From positions 197,949-261,948 of the forward strand of contig CAZFQL010000003.1 in assembly GCA_964520905.1 (NCBI GenBank): 64,000 nt of DNA, given 5' to 3'. The notes below the pieces were generated by a model, which worked only from the letters and a program-made list of their open reading frames with translations, was not told the DNA's origin and searched no databases. Position 1 is the first letter of the stretch, and the number at the start of each line of letters is the position of its first letter. Below, one piece after another: positions 38,263-47,272 of this stretch. Source of the DNA: JAGVIE01 sp964520905 (lineage in GTDB: Bacteria > Bacteroidota > Ignavibacteria > UBA10030 > SZUA-254). Position numbers and translations under genes: made by a program.

Positions 38263-38353
38263 AATATTATTTTCTATAGTATTCCGTCTGCATTTTTATA
38301 TTAGATTGCTCTTAGTAACTCCCTCAAAGTATTTTTGATCATTTATTTCTCGT

Positions 38354-39055
38354 ATGCGTATAGCTGTTTTATCGGATGTTCATTCCAATCTCCCGGCTCT
38401 CGAAAAAATTCTCTCCCATATCAAATCAATTCATGTCGATCGAATTTATTGTACCGGTGATATTGTCGGATATGGTCCATTTCCGAACGAATGCATCGAA
38501 CTAATAAAGGATCATTGTCATGGTGTTGTATTGGGTAATCATGATGCAGGTTTGATCGGAAAGGCAGAGCTTAAGGCATTTAATAAGCCCGGCAGAAAAG
38601 CATTGGAGTGGACAATGAAAAAAATTAAAGAAAAGAATTTGACCTATCTGAGCGGTCTTCCTTTAATGATTGAGCAGGAGGATATAACATTTGTTCATTC
38701 AAATCCATCGAATCCGGATAAATGGAATTATGTTACCTCACTCGGCGATGCTCGTGAAGCTTTTCAGGCATTTTCTACTTCTTTTTGCTTCATCGGACAT
38801 ACACATATCCCTTCGGTAATTAGCGAAGATTTTTCACTTCATAAAGTTGTTAGGGGGAAAAGATTTCTCATCAATACCGGCAGTGTAGGTCAGCCACGCG
38901 ATGGTAATCCTGGCGCGGCATTCGGGATTTTCGATACTGAAAAATGGCATTACGAACTCAAGAGAATTGAGTATGATGTCAATACGATGATTAATGCAAT
39001 CGAAAATTCGGGGCTTCCCAAATTGCTCTCACGAAGATTAATCCATGGGGTGTAA
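38354..39055 (+). CDS. Calcineurin-like metallophosphoesterase (YfcE/MJ0936 type)
   Basis: 233 residues with the full metal-binding set: VLSDVHSN (residues 5-12), CTGDIVGYGP, LGNHDAGL, VHSNP and GHTHIP, then NTGSVGQPRDGNPGAAFGIF. This pattern is that of small bacterial phosphodiesterases/phosphatases; the natural substrate is unknown. It is 91 bp after the polysaccharide locus and ends 1 nt before a convergent lipoprotein gene. Confidence 0.85.
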   Translation: MRIAVLSDVHSNLPALEKILSHIKSIHVDRIYCTGDIVGYGPFPNECIELIKDHCHGVVLGNHDAGLIGKAELKAFNKPGRKALEWTMKKIKEKNLTYLSGLPLMIEQEDITFVHSNPSNPDKWNYVTSLGDAREAFQAFSTSFCFIGHTHIPSVISEDFSLHKVVRGKRFLINTGSVGQPRDGNPGAAFGIFDTEKWHYELKRIEYDVNTMINAIENSGLPKLLSRRLIHGV

Positions 39056-39056
39056 A

Positions 39057-39890
39057 CTATTTGTCTACGGGGTCTGCTTTGGCGCTTGCTAAAATATGAA
39101 TAAGATTTTCAGCCGCTATCCTTCCGCCTTTTGCATTAAGATGTCCGCCGTCGTCGGTGTATTCACTTATCAGGGAATAATATAATTTTCCGTTATTCGA
39201 AAATGTTTCCCTTGTCCCATCAGAGTATGTCGATTCAATGCCGGCTAAATCGAATATCGGTTCGGTTTTATAATGTTCTATTAGGAGGGAATTAAATATA
39301 TTTCTCTTAATATTTTCTAACTCATAATTAGAAGAATATCCTATCAGTGATTTGATAAACTGTTTGATTCCCGTCGGCTTAGCATTCAACGGAACGGTCG
39401 TATGAATAAACATAATCTGCGGGAATTTATTTCTCAATGTTTCGATGGTTGTTTGATATTTTTTGAATACTATATCTACATTTGTTCCTGCATCAATATC
39501 AACGTAACAGAACTTCATCAGAGCAATATCGATCTTGCCAGAGAATGTCTTGTCAATCTTTTCTGCGAACGCATCACACTTTGAATCAGGCTGGGTATTC
39601 TGGCCTATAAAAGCGTCTGAAAAATAATATTCTGCTTCCGGGCTTTTATTATCTATTGTGGCCCAGTTAATTTTAACATCCCGGTAGTCAGACGCAATCT
39701 CTTTCATCGAATTGATGATGTTTGTGCCCACAGATTGGTGTCCGAAAAATATCTTTTTATTTTGGATTTGGAGTAATTCTCTATGAATCGTTTCGTCGGC
39801 GCTCATGGACTTGTTACCTTCCTTGTGATTATTGGTGCAAGAGATCAAATTTGCGACCAGAAATAAAATCAAAAACTTAACGTGTAACAT
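39057..39890 (-). CDS. SGNH-like hydrolase lipoprotein
   Basis: 277 residues. A short hydrophobic N-terminus ends in a lipobox (NLISC, Cys about 18). The next block KIFFGHQSVGTNII places a Ser in an H-x-S-x-G context instead of the classic GDS. The C-terminal YTDDGGHLNAKGGRIAAENL supplies the Asp-x-x-His pair of SGNH enzymes. FCYVDIDAGTN and MFIHTTVPLN fit the middle strands. Probable esterase or acyltransferase at the cell surface, perhaps trimming glycan acyl groups. It runs opposite the phosphoesterase and 17 bp downstream of an acetyltransferase with which it may be transcribed. Confidence 0.7.
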   Translation of the reverse strand: MLHVKFLILFLVANLISCTNNHKEGNKSMSADETIHRELLQIQNKKIFFGHQSVGTNIINSMKEIASDYRDVKINWATIDNKSPEAEYYFSDAFIGQNTQPDSKCDAFAEKIDKTFSGKIDIALMKFCYVDIDAGTNVDIVFKKYQTTIETLRNKFPQIMFIHTTVPLNAKPTGIKQFIKSLIGYSSNYELENIKRNIFNSLLIEHYKTEPIFDLAGIESTYSDGTRETFSNNGKLYYSLISEYTDDGGHLNAKGGRIAAENLIHILASAKADPVDK

Positions 39891-39907
39891 GTATTTTTAC
39901 CTCTAAG

Positions 39908-40468
39908 CTAAATATTTTGGTTTTGGTTATTTCCGTAATAAGAAGGGAATGTGACAACTTGCATGGGAGGAACCTGAACTAGCGCAAAATCGGGAATGTT
40001 TTTATTGACAACGGCATTTGCGCCTATTTTTACGTTATTCCCAATTTTTATTTTCCCATGAATGGTCGCTCCAGGAGATACTATGACGTTATCTCCGATT
40101 ATAGGAACACCTCTAAGCAATCCTTTCCCGGCAACTCCGATTGTAACATTATGACCGATAGAAAAATTATCACCGATAATTGCCTCTCCGCTAATGAATA
40201 TTCCACCATAGTGAAAAATCATAAATCCTTTCCCTATAGTAGCCAGAGGATCGATTTCAATTCCCCATTTCGATTTTAATCTCCAGTTCAGAAATAAATA
40301 GAATGGTTTGAGGAATATGCGAATTATTTTTTTCTGATTATTTAACCAGTGACCGAATCTGAAAATAATAACTCCGTGCAATCCCTGATCGAGAGCGCAA
40401 AGTAGTATTTTTCGGAATTTACTTGTTGGAATGATTTTGTAATATCTTTTCAGATCATCATTCAGCAT
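39908..40468 (-). CDS. Serine-acetyltransferase-like hexapeptide O-acetyltransferase
   Basis: 186 residues. The C-terminal two thirds are a left-handed beta-helix: GIEIDPLATIGKGFMIFHYG, ISGEAIIGDNFSIGHNVTIG, then GVPIIGDNVIVSPGATIHGK and IGNNVKIGANAVV. The N-terminal helices are short, as in polysaccharide-locus CysE relatives rather than housekeeping CysE. Expected: acetyl-CoA-dependent O-acetylation, of serine or a sugar. Paired with the SGNH-like lipoprotein on the minus strand, it suggests an acylation/deacylation couple. Confidence 0.82.
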   Translation of the reverse strand: MLNDDLKRYYKIIPTSKFRKILLCALDQGLHGVIIFRFGHWLNNQKKIIRIFLKPFYLFLNWRLKSKWGIEIDPLATIGKGFMIFHYGGIFISGEAIIGDNFSIGHNVTIGVAGKGLLRGVPIIGDNVIVSPGATIHGKIKIGNNVKIGANAVVNKNIPDFALVQVPPMQVVTFPSYYGNNQNQNI

Positions 40469-40890
40469 ATCTGTCTAATTTAGAAATGTTGTTAATTTAC
40501 TTTTTGTTATATATTTATCAAATTCGGACGATTATGTTTGAAATATAACCAAAGTATGTGTTAAAGACAATATTAAATCACCGAATTGTAACCGGCGCTC
40601 TGGGAGCAAATAATCAGGTAAATTTACCGGGGTTCCATCTCCTACTTAATGAGTTATTTCAATAAAGCATCAACTTCACCGAGTGTAGCAAATACTACGA
40701 TTGATTCTTCAATCATAATTCGGCAGATTCAGTTCAGACACGGCATTTAACCTTGATTTCTCCATATCTATGTAATTTTCAACGATAAATTGCTTAGAGT
40801 GGTTAAGCCGGTTGTCGTTGATTTTCTATTAATAAATGCTTAAATTTTCTCTCAATGATTCTTTCATAAGAAACGTTAAAGGATCGTTAT
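40469..40890. other. Intergenic stretch, divergent promoters
   Basis: 422 bp between the acetyltransferase (minus) and a T9SS protein (plus). No credible gene or strong hairpin seen; both promoters must lie here. Confidence 0.4.
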
Positions 40891-42762
40891 ATGACAAAAT
40901 TCATTCTCATTATCATTTGCGGCATCATATTCACTCCGATCGACGTGATACCCCAGGTCGGAAAATATCGGAGCGGGATATTTTTAAGTCATTCGACGGG
41001 CTCAAAAATATGGGGACCCAATGGAAGCGCCACGAGTGTTCCTCAGGAGATTGTAGCGTACAACCGAGCGCACGGGCTTTTCGATTCCGATTCAGTAAAG
41101 CTCTCCAGAAGGGATTGGCCCGAAGTTCCGTGGATTAATGAGTGGGAACGGTGGCACAGGATATTCGACAACGCAGACACTCTTGCCGATATACGACCAT
41201 TTCTTGCAAATAATAAAATCATCATTATTAAATCCTGTTTCCCGTCATCGGAGTTAGCGGGAATCGGAGGAGCGGTTGACACACTGACACCCGTTTTGAA
41301 GACTATCTACAATTACAAATGGCATTGGCGTAATTTCATCTCTGTGATGAAACAAAATCCGGAAAATTATTTTGTAGTCTGGACAAACGCGCCGCGTACT
41401 TCGGCAACTACTTCGAATGAGGCTGCCCGGCTATCCGACCAATTTTGCAAATGGGCAAAAGATACTTTGTTCAAGAGTAATGATCCGATTTTTGGCGCTT
41501 TCCCCGCCAATGTTTATGTATTCGATTTCTTTCATAAATTGGCTGATAGCAGCGGCAAGCTCCCGCTATATTATGCCACGGCTCCAGACGATTCACACCC
41601 GAACAGTTTAGCTACCGCTCTGGTGGCTCCTCAATTCGTTCAGGAGATATTCGATGCATCAATTGCTTATGAGGGATCGGCAACCATTCCATCCATTCCT
41701 TTCTTGATAATGCCTGAAAATGGATCTGTTGATCTCGTAGATCAGCCAACATTAAAATGGACGAAAGATTTTAATGCAATTAGTTATCATTTGCAGCTTT
41801 CTATCGATTCAGGTTTTAACAGCATAATCTTGGACGATTCGGTTCTTGTCGATACATCAAAGATGGTAGGACCACTTGCTAATTTGACAAAATTCTACTG
41901 GCATGTGCGAGCGAAGAATAACCTGGGTACAAGCGAATGGTCGGAGCGATGGAATTTTACATCAACTTCCTTTACCTGGCATTATTACACCAGTCAAGGG
42001 TGGAATTTATCCTCGTTGCCGATTAATGTATCTGATTTTAGAACCAGTTTTTTATATCCCTCAGCTTCTTCGGCAGTATTCGAATATAGGGGGAATTACC
42101 AATCGGTCGATACAATAAAATGCGGAACAGGTTTCTGGATAAAATTTGATCAAGAGGAAACCATTCCAATTAAAGGAATCCCGATTATGAACGACACGAT
42201 CGATGTAATCGAAGGTTGGAATTTGATCGGGTCAGTGGGGATTCCAATCTTGGTATCATCCATTATTTCAGAACCCGGAGAAATGATCACTTCCTCATTC
42301 TTTAAATATGACGGCAATTATGACATTACCGATACGATTTCACCCGGTGGAGGATATTGGATTAAAGTTGATAGAGATGGAAAATTGTACTTTACCACAA
42401 CTCCGATAATGAATCCGGCGGGACATATTAACATTCAGTTAACCAATGAGTATCCGCCGCCTGCCCCTGAATCAGGAAGTAATTCAATCACTGCAGATGA
42501 AAATGTTTTTCGTCTTTCAAATCATCCGAATCCGTTCAATCCCAAAACGGCGATTAAATATTATCTTTCTATCCCGACACACGTTAAAATTGCGGTTCTC
42601 AACTTACTGGGTCAGGAAATGAAATTACTTATCGATAGATATCAAACAGCCGGTGATCATTCAGTTTCGTTTGACGCCGACGATTTACCAAGCGGAATAT
42701 ATTTTTGTAAGATACAAACTACCGGACTCACTCAACTGAAGAAAATGTTATTGATGAAATAA
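40891..42762 (+). CDS. Secreted SGNH-like hydrolase with FnIII, GWN modules and T9SS tail
   Basis: 623 residues from the ATG after AAAGGATCG. Signal peptide to about residue 21 (IDVIPQ). Residues 25-265 carry SGIFLSHSTGSKIWGPNGS, with Ser in an H-x-T/S-x-G context, IIIIKSCFPSSE and PDDSHPNSLATAL, the Asp-x-x-His pair. An FnIII domain (about 275-360) follows, then paired modules (GWNLSSLP at about 370; GWNLIGSVG at about 440; ending GYWIKVDRDGKL) and a T9SS tail (NHPNPFNPKTAIKYYLS to KKMLLMK). The tail starts NHPNPFN, a small deviation. A surface esterase role is inferred. Confidence 0.8.
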   Translation: MTKFILIIICGIIFTPIDVIPQVGKYRSGIFLSHSTGSKIWGPNGSATSVPQEIVAYNRAHGLFDSDSVKLSRRDWPEVPWINEWERWHRIFDNADTLADIRPFLANNKIIIIKSCFPSSELAGIGGAVDTLTPVLKTIYNYKWHWRNFISVMKQNPENYFVVWTNAPRTSATTSNEAARLSDQFCKWAKDTLFKSNDPIFGAFPANVYVFDFFHKLADSSGKLPLYYATAPDDSHPNSLATALVAPQFVQEIFDASIAYEGSATIPSIPFLIMPENGSVDLVDQPTLKWTKDFNAISYHLQLSIDSGFNSIILDDSVLVDTSKMVGPLANLTKFYWHVRAKNNLGTSEWSERWNFTSTSFTWHYYTSQGWNLSSLPINVSDFRTSFLYPSASSAVFEYRGNYQSVDTIKCGTGFWIKFDQEETIPIKGIPIMNDTIDVIEGWNLIGSVGIPILVSSIISEPGEMITSSFFKYDGNYDITDTISPGGGYWIKVDRDGKLYFTTTPIMNPAGHINIQLTNEYPPPAPESGSNSITADENVFRLSNHPNPFNPKTAIKYYLSIPTHVKIAVLNLLGQEMKLLIDRYQTAGDHSVSFDADDLPSGIYFCKIQTTGLTQLKKMLLMK

Positions 42763-42934
42763 GAAATTTACCGCAGCGAATAAATAAAGAGACAATGTTA
42801 TTGGTAAACGCGAAATACAAACGATTGAGATCATTAATAAAAATAATTCATCGGGCAGTATGATACGAATAGTGTAGTTAACATTTTATCATGTCGCCCA
42901 GATTAATACAACAATCAAATAAACCGGAGAGTTT

Positions 42935-43603
42935 ATGAAAAACATCTTAGTGTTGCTCTGTGTTGCCGTAATATTTCTTTTTGGGGATTTGTTCTTTCAT
43001 CCTGCCATGATAGCGATGAACCTATCAGGGGGAGGTGTAAATCAGCACCAAATATCTGAGTCAATTCCTCAGACCGGACAACCGAACGCGGCAGATTCAT
43101 TGCGCGAATTGCGTCAGTATAAGTCAAATCTAATGATGATTGAATTTTCTCTGAGACATGAGAATATGCAGAATCAGGAAAACTTATTCATCACTCTGAG
43201 GATACTTCTCCTTATGATCGTGATTGGTTCGATTATGTTAATATATATAAAAGCAAAAAGTTCACACACCGATATATCGCGATTGGCTTTATTGGCGTTA
43301 ATAATAATTTTAATTTCCGTCTATTGGTATGATAATTTTGTTCTCGATGCTCAGTCGAGAATTAATGATCGTGTCGATACGATCCCTTATCTCCTCAATC
43401 GTGTGCCGCTGATGACTGGGGATGAACTTCGGGCATTACCGATTTTTGAGGAAATAACATGGCCCATCGGTATATCTGCGAAGGTTCAGTTGTTTTTTCG
43501 GAAACCTAATTTTGCGCAGGCAATCAGTTACGGTCCTGTTGTAGCAATGCTTGTAATATTGATACTCAGGCGTCAGATGTTGAAGAAATCGAAACCCGCT
43601 TAA
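42935..43603 (+). CDS. Membrane protein of unknown function
   Basis: 222 residues with an ACCGGAGAG site 5-6 nt before the ATG. Hydrophobic segments at about 3-28, 85-105, 110-130 and 193-210. Between the first two lies a soluble, possibly coiled segment (SLRELRQYKSNLMMIEFSLR). No family recognised. Its 3' end faces the GspE-like gene. Confidence 0.65.
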   Translation: MKNILVLLCVAVIFLFGDLFFHPAMIAMNLSGGGVNQHQISESIPQTGQPNAADSLRELRQYKSNLMMIEFSLRHENMQNQENLFITLRILLLMIVIGSIMLIYIKAKSSHTDISRLALLALIIILISVYWYDNFVLDAQSRINDRVDTIPYLLNRVPLMTGDELRALPIFEEITWPIGISAKVQLFFRKPNFAQAISYGPVVAMLVILILRRQMLKKSKPA

Positions 43604-43653
43604 AGAATTATACTAATACGGGTAAATTAAGTTGGATTTGTTTGAGGGCGTGG

Positions 43654-44910
43654 CTATCCGAATGCTCTCTGAATTTCCTGGATTGTAGTGATGCCGTTGC
43701 GAAGTTTCTTGACGGCATCTTCGAATATATTTTCGAATCCGAGAGATCGTGCAGTTTCTTTGATGGTCAACATCGAAGAGTTTAGGTAGATGAGATCTCT
43801 GATTTGGTCATTGATGACGAGTATCTCATGAATTGCCGTTCTGCCTTTATAACCGGTTCCTTTACACTGGTCGCATCCTTTACCATGATAGAATTTTGCT
43901 GGTTCTGGAAATGATGCATTCAATCTTGCAAGTTCTTGATCGGTCGGTTTATATTCTTCTTTGCAATCAGGGCATATTTTTCTGACGAGCTGCTGGTATA
44001 CTACGCCGATTAACGATGTCGCAACCCAATAAGTTGGAACTCCAAGACTGAGAAGGCGCAATATCGCTCCCACGGCGTCGTTAGAAAGGATCGTACTTAA
44101 AACGAGATTTCCGTAAAGCGCCGCTTCTGCCGCTACGATTCCGGTTTCTGCATCGCGAATTTCACCGAGCATAATAACGTTCGGATTTTGCCGCAGAATT
44201 GCCCGCAGCGCATCAACATAAGTGAAGCTTTTATCTGCAGATGGTTGAACTTGTGATGCATAATCAAGTTTATACTCGATGGGGTTTTCAACAGTGATAA
44301 TATTTTTCTCGGGTGATTGTATATCGTTAACCGATGCGTAGATTGTGGTACTCTTTCCGGAGTTCGAAGGACCGGTTACAAGAAATAAGCCGATCGGTTT
44401 GTTTATTATCTTACGAATCCTCTCAAGATTCTCCATCGAGAAACCAAGTTCTTCCAGGTTCGCAACGCGGTTGTTCTTTGATAAAATTCTAAGTGCAAAT
44501 CGTTCACCTGCCATCACAGGTATAGTGCTAACGCGAATATCGAACTGGTGATTGCCTAAAGTCAGTGAAAAGCGACCTTCCTGTGGCTTTTTCTTTTCGA
44601 AAGCATTCAAGCCAGCTTTGGTTTTAATGACACTGCTTAAATTATCTGCGATGTCCTTGGGAAATGAAACCAGTCTTTTCAATACACCCTCCGAACCGTA
44701 ACGAATGCGCAACTCATTATCGGTCGGCTCGAAATGCAAGTCCGTTGCTTCAGCCTTGATAGAACGTAATAATATTTCATCGATCATTACCTCGGCGGTA
44801 GGCACTTTGCCCGTTCGAAATAAATCCCTGATCTTGTCTTTCGAAAAATTATTTACATCGAAGATCTCGAGATTTACTTTACTCGGTATATTTTTTAGTT
44901 CTTCATTCAT
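43654..44910 (-). CDS. Divergent GspE/PilB-type secretion/pilus ATPase
   Basis: 418 residues, lacking the usual N-terminal MshEN/GspE-N domain. Walker A is VTGPSNSGKSTT (about 184-192). The Asp box reads TVENPIEYKL (Asn for the usual Asp after Glu). Walker B is NVIMLGEIRDAETG. The His box reads LVLSTILSNDAVGA, without the usual His of HTNDA. The zinc tetracysteine motif (CPDC ... CDQCKGTGYKGR, about 313-355) is intact and followed by HEILVINDQI. Members power type II secretion or type IV pili. No pilus or T2SS genes are nearby; the partner is a single-domain response regulator whose stop overlaps this start by ATGA. Confidence 0.85.
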   Translation of the reverse strand: MNEELKNIPSKVNLEIFDVNNFSKDKIRDLFRTGKVPTAEVMIDEILLRSIKAEATDLHFEPTDNELRIRYGSEGVLKRLVSFPKDIADNLSSVIKTKAGLNAFEKKKPQEGRFSLTLGNHQFDIRVSTIPVMAGERFALRILSKNNRVANLEELGFSMENLERIRKIINKPIGLFLVTGPSNSGKSTTIYASVNDIQSPEKNIITVENPIEYKLDYASQVQPSADKSFTYVDALRAILRQNPNVIMLGEIRDAETGIVAAEAALYGNLVLSTILSNDAVGAILRLLSLGVPTYWVATSLIGVVYQQLVRKICPDCKEEYKPTDQELARLNASFPEPAKFYHGKGCDQCKGTGYKGRTAIHEILVINDQIRDLIYLNSSMLTIKETARSLGFENIFEDAVKKLRNGITTIQEIQRAFG

Positions 44911-45281
44911 TCTTTAAGCACTCTATCGATAGTAGAAAGAACATCGTCCATTTTATACGGTTTGCCGATGAAATCCTTGGCACCGAATTCCTTCGCTTCC
45001 ATCGCATGTTTGAGGTCGGCATAACCTGTCAACATAATCGCTTTGGTTGGTAGAGCATGTTCCTTAATATACTTTAGAACTTTTATACCGTTGGCGATAG
45101 GCATTTGAATATCAAGAAGTGTTAGATCAAATTTTTCTTTTTTGAGTAAGTTGATAGCTTCCTCACCATCCGATGCTTCTTTGATTTCGTAACCGGCATT
45201 CTCGAGGACATGGGAAAGCAACATCCTCAATTCTGGTTCATCGTCGACGACGAGTATCCGGGTTTTATCTTTTATATTCAA
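44907..45281 (-). CDS. Single-domain response regulator (CheY-like)
   Basis: 124 residues from the TTG at 45281, chosen because AGGAGA lies 6 nt upstream; a longer frame to 45302 would start inside that site. ILVVDDEPELRMLL holds the acidic pair, LTLLDIQMP the phosphoacceptor Asp, MLTGYAD the switch Thr and GAKDFIGKPY the conserved Lys. There is no output domain. The next gene, a GspE-like ATPase, overlaps it by 4 bp, so phosphorylation probably controls that ATPase or a motility function. The cognate kinase is not in the window. Confidence 0.9.
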   Translation of the reverse strand: MNIKDKTRILVVDDEPELRMLLSHVLENAGYEIKEASDGEEAINLLKKEKFDLTLLDIQMPIANGIKVLKYIKEHALPTKAIMLTGYADLKHAMEAKEFGAKDFIGKPYKMDDVLSTIDRVLKE

Positions 45282-45369
45282 TGTATTTCTCCTGTGTAAC
45301 AATTATCAAGAATACTAATATAGCAACACTGGCAAGGTATATAAAACGCAGTTAAAAAACAAAAATGAG

Positions 45370-45443
45370 TGCGCCAGAAGGGAGTCGAACCCCTAACCCT
45401 CAGCTCCGTAGGCTGATGCTCTATCCAGTTGAGCTACTGGCGC
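45370..45443 (-). tRNA. tRNA-Arg (ACG)
   Basis: Reverse strand folds into a full cloverleaf. Acceptor GCGCCAG/CTGGCGC with discriminator A, D arm GCTC/GAGC, anticodon stem TCAGC/GCTGA with loop CTACGGA giving anticodon ACG, and T loop TTCGACT. CCA is not encoded. Confidence 0.95.
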
Positions 45444-45705
45444 GTTAAAATTGGGCACTTTTTTCTACAAACATCATCGATTTGTGACGAGTTCGTCAAC
45501 AATTTTGTCAACAATTCAATTCTCAACCGATGTAAATAGACTCGCAGACGGTTGTTTATGATGGTTGATTGACAGAACAAAGATACAAAAATTTCAATTC
45601 TATCTCAAGTGAAATAATCTTTTTTTACGTTTGAATTGAAACATATTCCAACTTTCTTCTAGTGTTCTTGTATTTCATTTAGAAGGTTGTTGTGGTGGAT
45701 AGGGC

Positions 45706-45740
45706 AAAGTCTCGACCGGAAACGGTTGGGACTTTTTATT
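45706..45740 (+). terminator. Strong hairpin with GAAA tetraloop and T tract
   Basis: AAGTC-(t)-C-g-ACCG closes on a GAAA loop with CGGT and GACTT, followed by TTTATTTATT. It has the form of a rho-independent terminator on the plus strand, but no plus-strand gene ends upstream. It could terminate an unannotated small transcript. Confidence 0.55.
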
Positions 45741-45798
45741 TATTACTGGTGGAAAGATTACTCAATTCTTTCAATTAACTGTCAATCGATATAAAATA

Positions 45799-45871
45799 AG
45801 AAGTCCCATCCGAAGTTATGCACATGTGGGGAGGGCACACGTGCAAGGAGGGTCTTCTAGGTGAGACTTCT
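45799..45871. other. Candidate structured RNA or palindromic element
   Basis: GAAGTCCCATCC (45800-45811) pairs imperfectly with GGAGGGTCTTC (45848-45858), around an inner stem GCACATGTG/CACACGTGC. The outer AGAAGTC and GACTTCT also match. AAGTCCC here can pair with GGGACTT of the upstream hairpin (45728-45734), and GAGACTT (45863-45869) with its AAGTCTC (45707-45713), so alternative folds are possible. Confidence 0.4.
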
Positions 45872-46511
45872 ACTTTAGAACATAAGTGTGTGAGTATGCG
45901 TTCCTTTTGGGAATATACTAAAAGATAGCTGGACAGAAATGAGTGAGGGGGCGGCGTTTGAATATATTTTCTTAGTATCGAGCATTCAATAATAGGATCA
46001 GCCTATCAGGGATTTTAAGTTGTAGAAACAAGGATATTATAGAGGTTATCATGAAAATAATGGAGCGCTTTTTCTTTTTTTGTGCAGGTCACCAGCAACA
46101 TAGGAATACTAGAAATAATAAACCCTGTCACGCTAAGTTAACATGGCAGGGTCCCCAAGATACGATTCGAATATCGTATATGTAATAGTAAAATTAAATC
46201 GCTCGATTGTCTATAGGTATACTTCCAATTTATTCGTAGTCATTCTAATGACGTGTAATGGTAAATAATAACCTAATCTAATTTTAGATTAAAAATACTA
46301 ACCTTATCAGAAATGGTTGGGGTTTTGAATTATTGGTGTTTTGGGGTTCACATACACTTCGCAATATGTATAAAGGTTGTTTTGGTCCTCATGAGTGTAT
46401 TAGGATAAGACCTGAATACCATGTATATTAAATCTAAGATATTTCTTGTCAAACTCTCCTTTAAAAATGTTTCACCAAGTGTTCACTAATTCAGAAATTC
46501 GAGGTTAATGA

Positions 46512-46718
46512 ATGATTCAACTAGCCAATGAATGGAAATTTTATCAAGACAACAATGGTCAATGGCAATGGCGGAAGTTTATCGCCAATAAAGTCGTAGC
46601 TGTTTCTTTTGATAGTTTTCAATCACGGAAGGAGTGTATCGGGAATGCCGGGCAGAGGGGCTATGTTGCTCCTCCTAAAAAGTGCCGTTATGCGAAAGTA
46701 GGTTCATCAAGTCTTTAA
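46512..46718 (+). CDS. Small DUF1508/YegP-like protein
   Basis: 68 residues with a GAGG site 6 nt upstream. WKFYQDNNGQWQWRKFIANK, VVAVSFDSF and a later CIGNAGQRGY follow the DUF1508 pattern, in which an aromatic-rich W-x-W-R strand is followed by a small basic or polar stretch and a helix with Cys. The function of this family is unknown. A terminator follows at 46805, supporting a real single-gene transcript. Confidence 0.6.
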   Translation: MIQLANEWKFYQDNNGQWQWRKFIANKVVAVSFDSFQSRKECIGNAGQRGYVAPPKKCRYAKVGSSSL

Positions 46719-47098
46719 TCGTGCGGTGGAAGTATGATTCGTCCGTGCGTACTTTTAGTGACTTGAGTAAGCCCCCTTTGATCTTACCGATAATAATGAG
46801 ATGAATCCTAAACCCAATGGGCTTAGGGTTTTTTATTTCTACCAACCTGAAACAATTCACACTAATTAATGATCTTTTTTAAATCGTTTGGAAGGAGAAT
46901 ATGAAATAAACCCTTGTGCATTGATCGCATAATAATCCCGAGTTGAAAGGAGGTTTTTTACCAAAGAATGGGTATTGGAAATGGCATCCAAATCATCTAA
47001 CCAGGGGCAAGTCAATTTCATATCAATAATTCTGATATATACTAATACTACAAAGTGAATCCTTGCTTGAGTCTGGAATATTTGGTATGTTTTGAGTC
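46719..47098. other. Intergenic stretch, no gene seen
   Basis: AT-rich. Apart from the terminator at 46805-46834 nothing codes convincingly. Any upstream part of the HsdS-like gene should lie here but is not detectable in any frame by eye. Confidence 0.4.
46805..46834 (+). terminator. Rho-independent terminator
   Basis: CCTAA-a-CCC-aat-GGG-c-TTAGG stem followed by GTTTTTTATTT; suits the DUF1508-like gene about 90 bp upstream. Confidence 0.7.
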
Positions 47099-47272
47099 AT
47101 GATAATGATTCTGGGATATGGAGTTTCTATCAAACAAAAGAGTTCTTTTGAGCCCGCTGGTTATGTTAAAGTAATGGCGGTCTGTGAAGAGTTGAAAACG
47201 AATCTCACGCACGCCAAGAGAGTGAGCAAGGAGTTTGTGGAGGCGGTAGTGGGAGGGGTGGTGGCTCAGTGA
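47099..47272 (+). pseudogene. Remnant resembling the C-terminus of a type I restriction specificity subunit (HsdS)
   Basis: A 57-codon frame. Its last 38 residues (VKVMAVCEELKTNL; SKEFVEAVVGGVVAQ) align with the conserved HsdS tail of the type L-M-A-L-C-D-x-L-E-x-x-L ... L-L-E-A-V. The target-recognition domains are missing and the sequence upstream is AT-rich noncoding. It ends in GTGA, overlapping the start of the next gene, the usual sign of a former operon junction. Most likely the eroded 3' end of hsdS. Confidence 0.5.

Larger units (their letters stand above)
45444..46511. other. 1.1-kb gene-poor accessory stretch with structured DNA
   Basis: No convincing gene. It holds a short tandem repeat (TCAACAATTTTG, then TCAACAATT, about 45496-45516), the two hairpins described separately, a 44-codon frame at 46051-46185 with AGAGG upstream but no recognisable motif, an inverted repeat ACCCTGTCA/TGGCAGGGT at about 46125-46153 and ATACGAT/ATCGTAT at 46160-46179. 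Confidence 0.45.

Noticed and set aside
45281..45302. Upstream TTG start for the response regulator
   Set aside because: It would begin before the AGGAGA ribosome site, which is correctly spaced for the TTG at 45281.
46051..46185. 44-codon frame with an AGAGG site and a few Cys and His residues
   Set aside because: Too short, phenylalanine run at the start, overlaps two inverted repeats and resembles no small protein I know.
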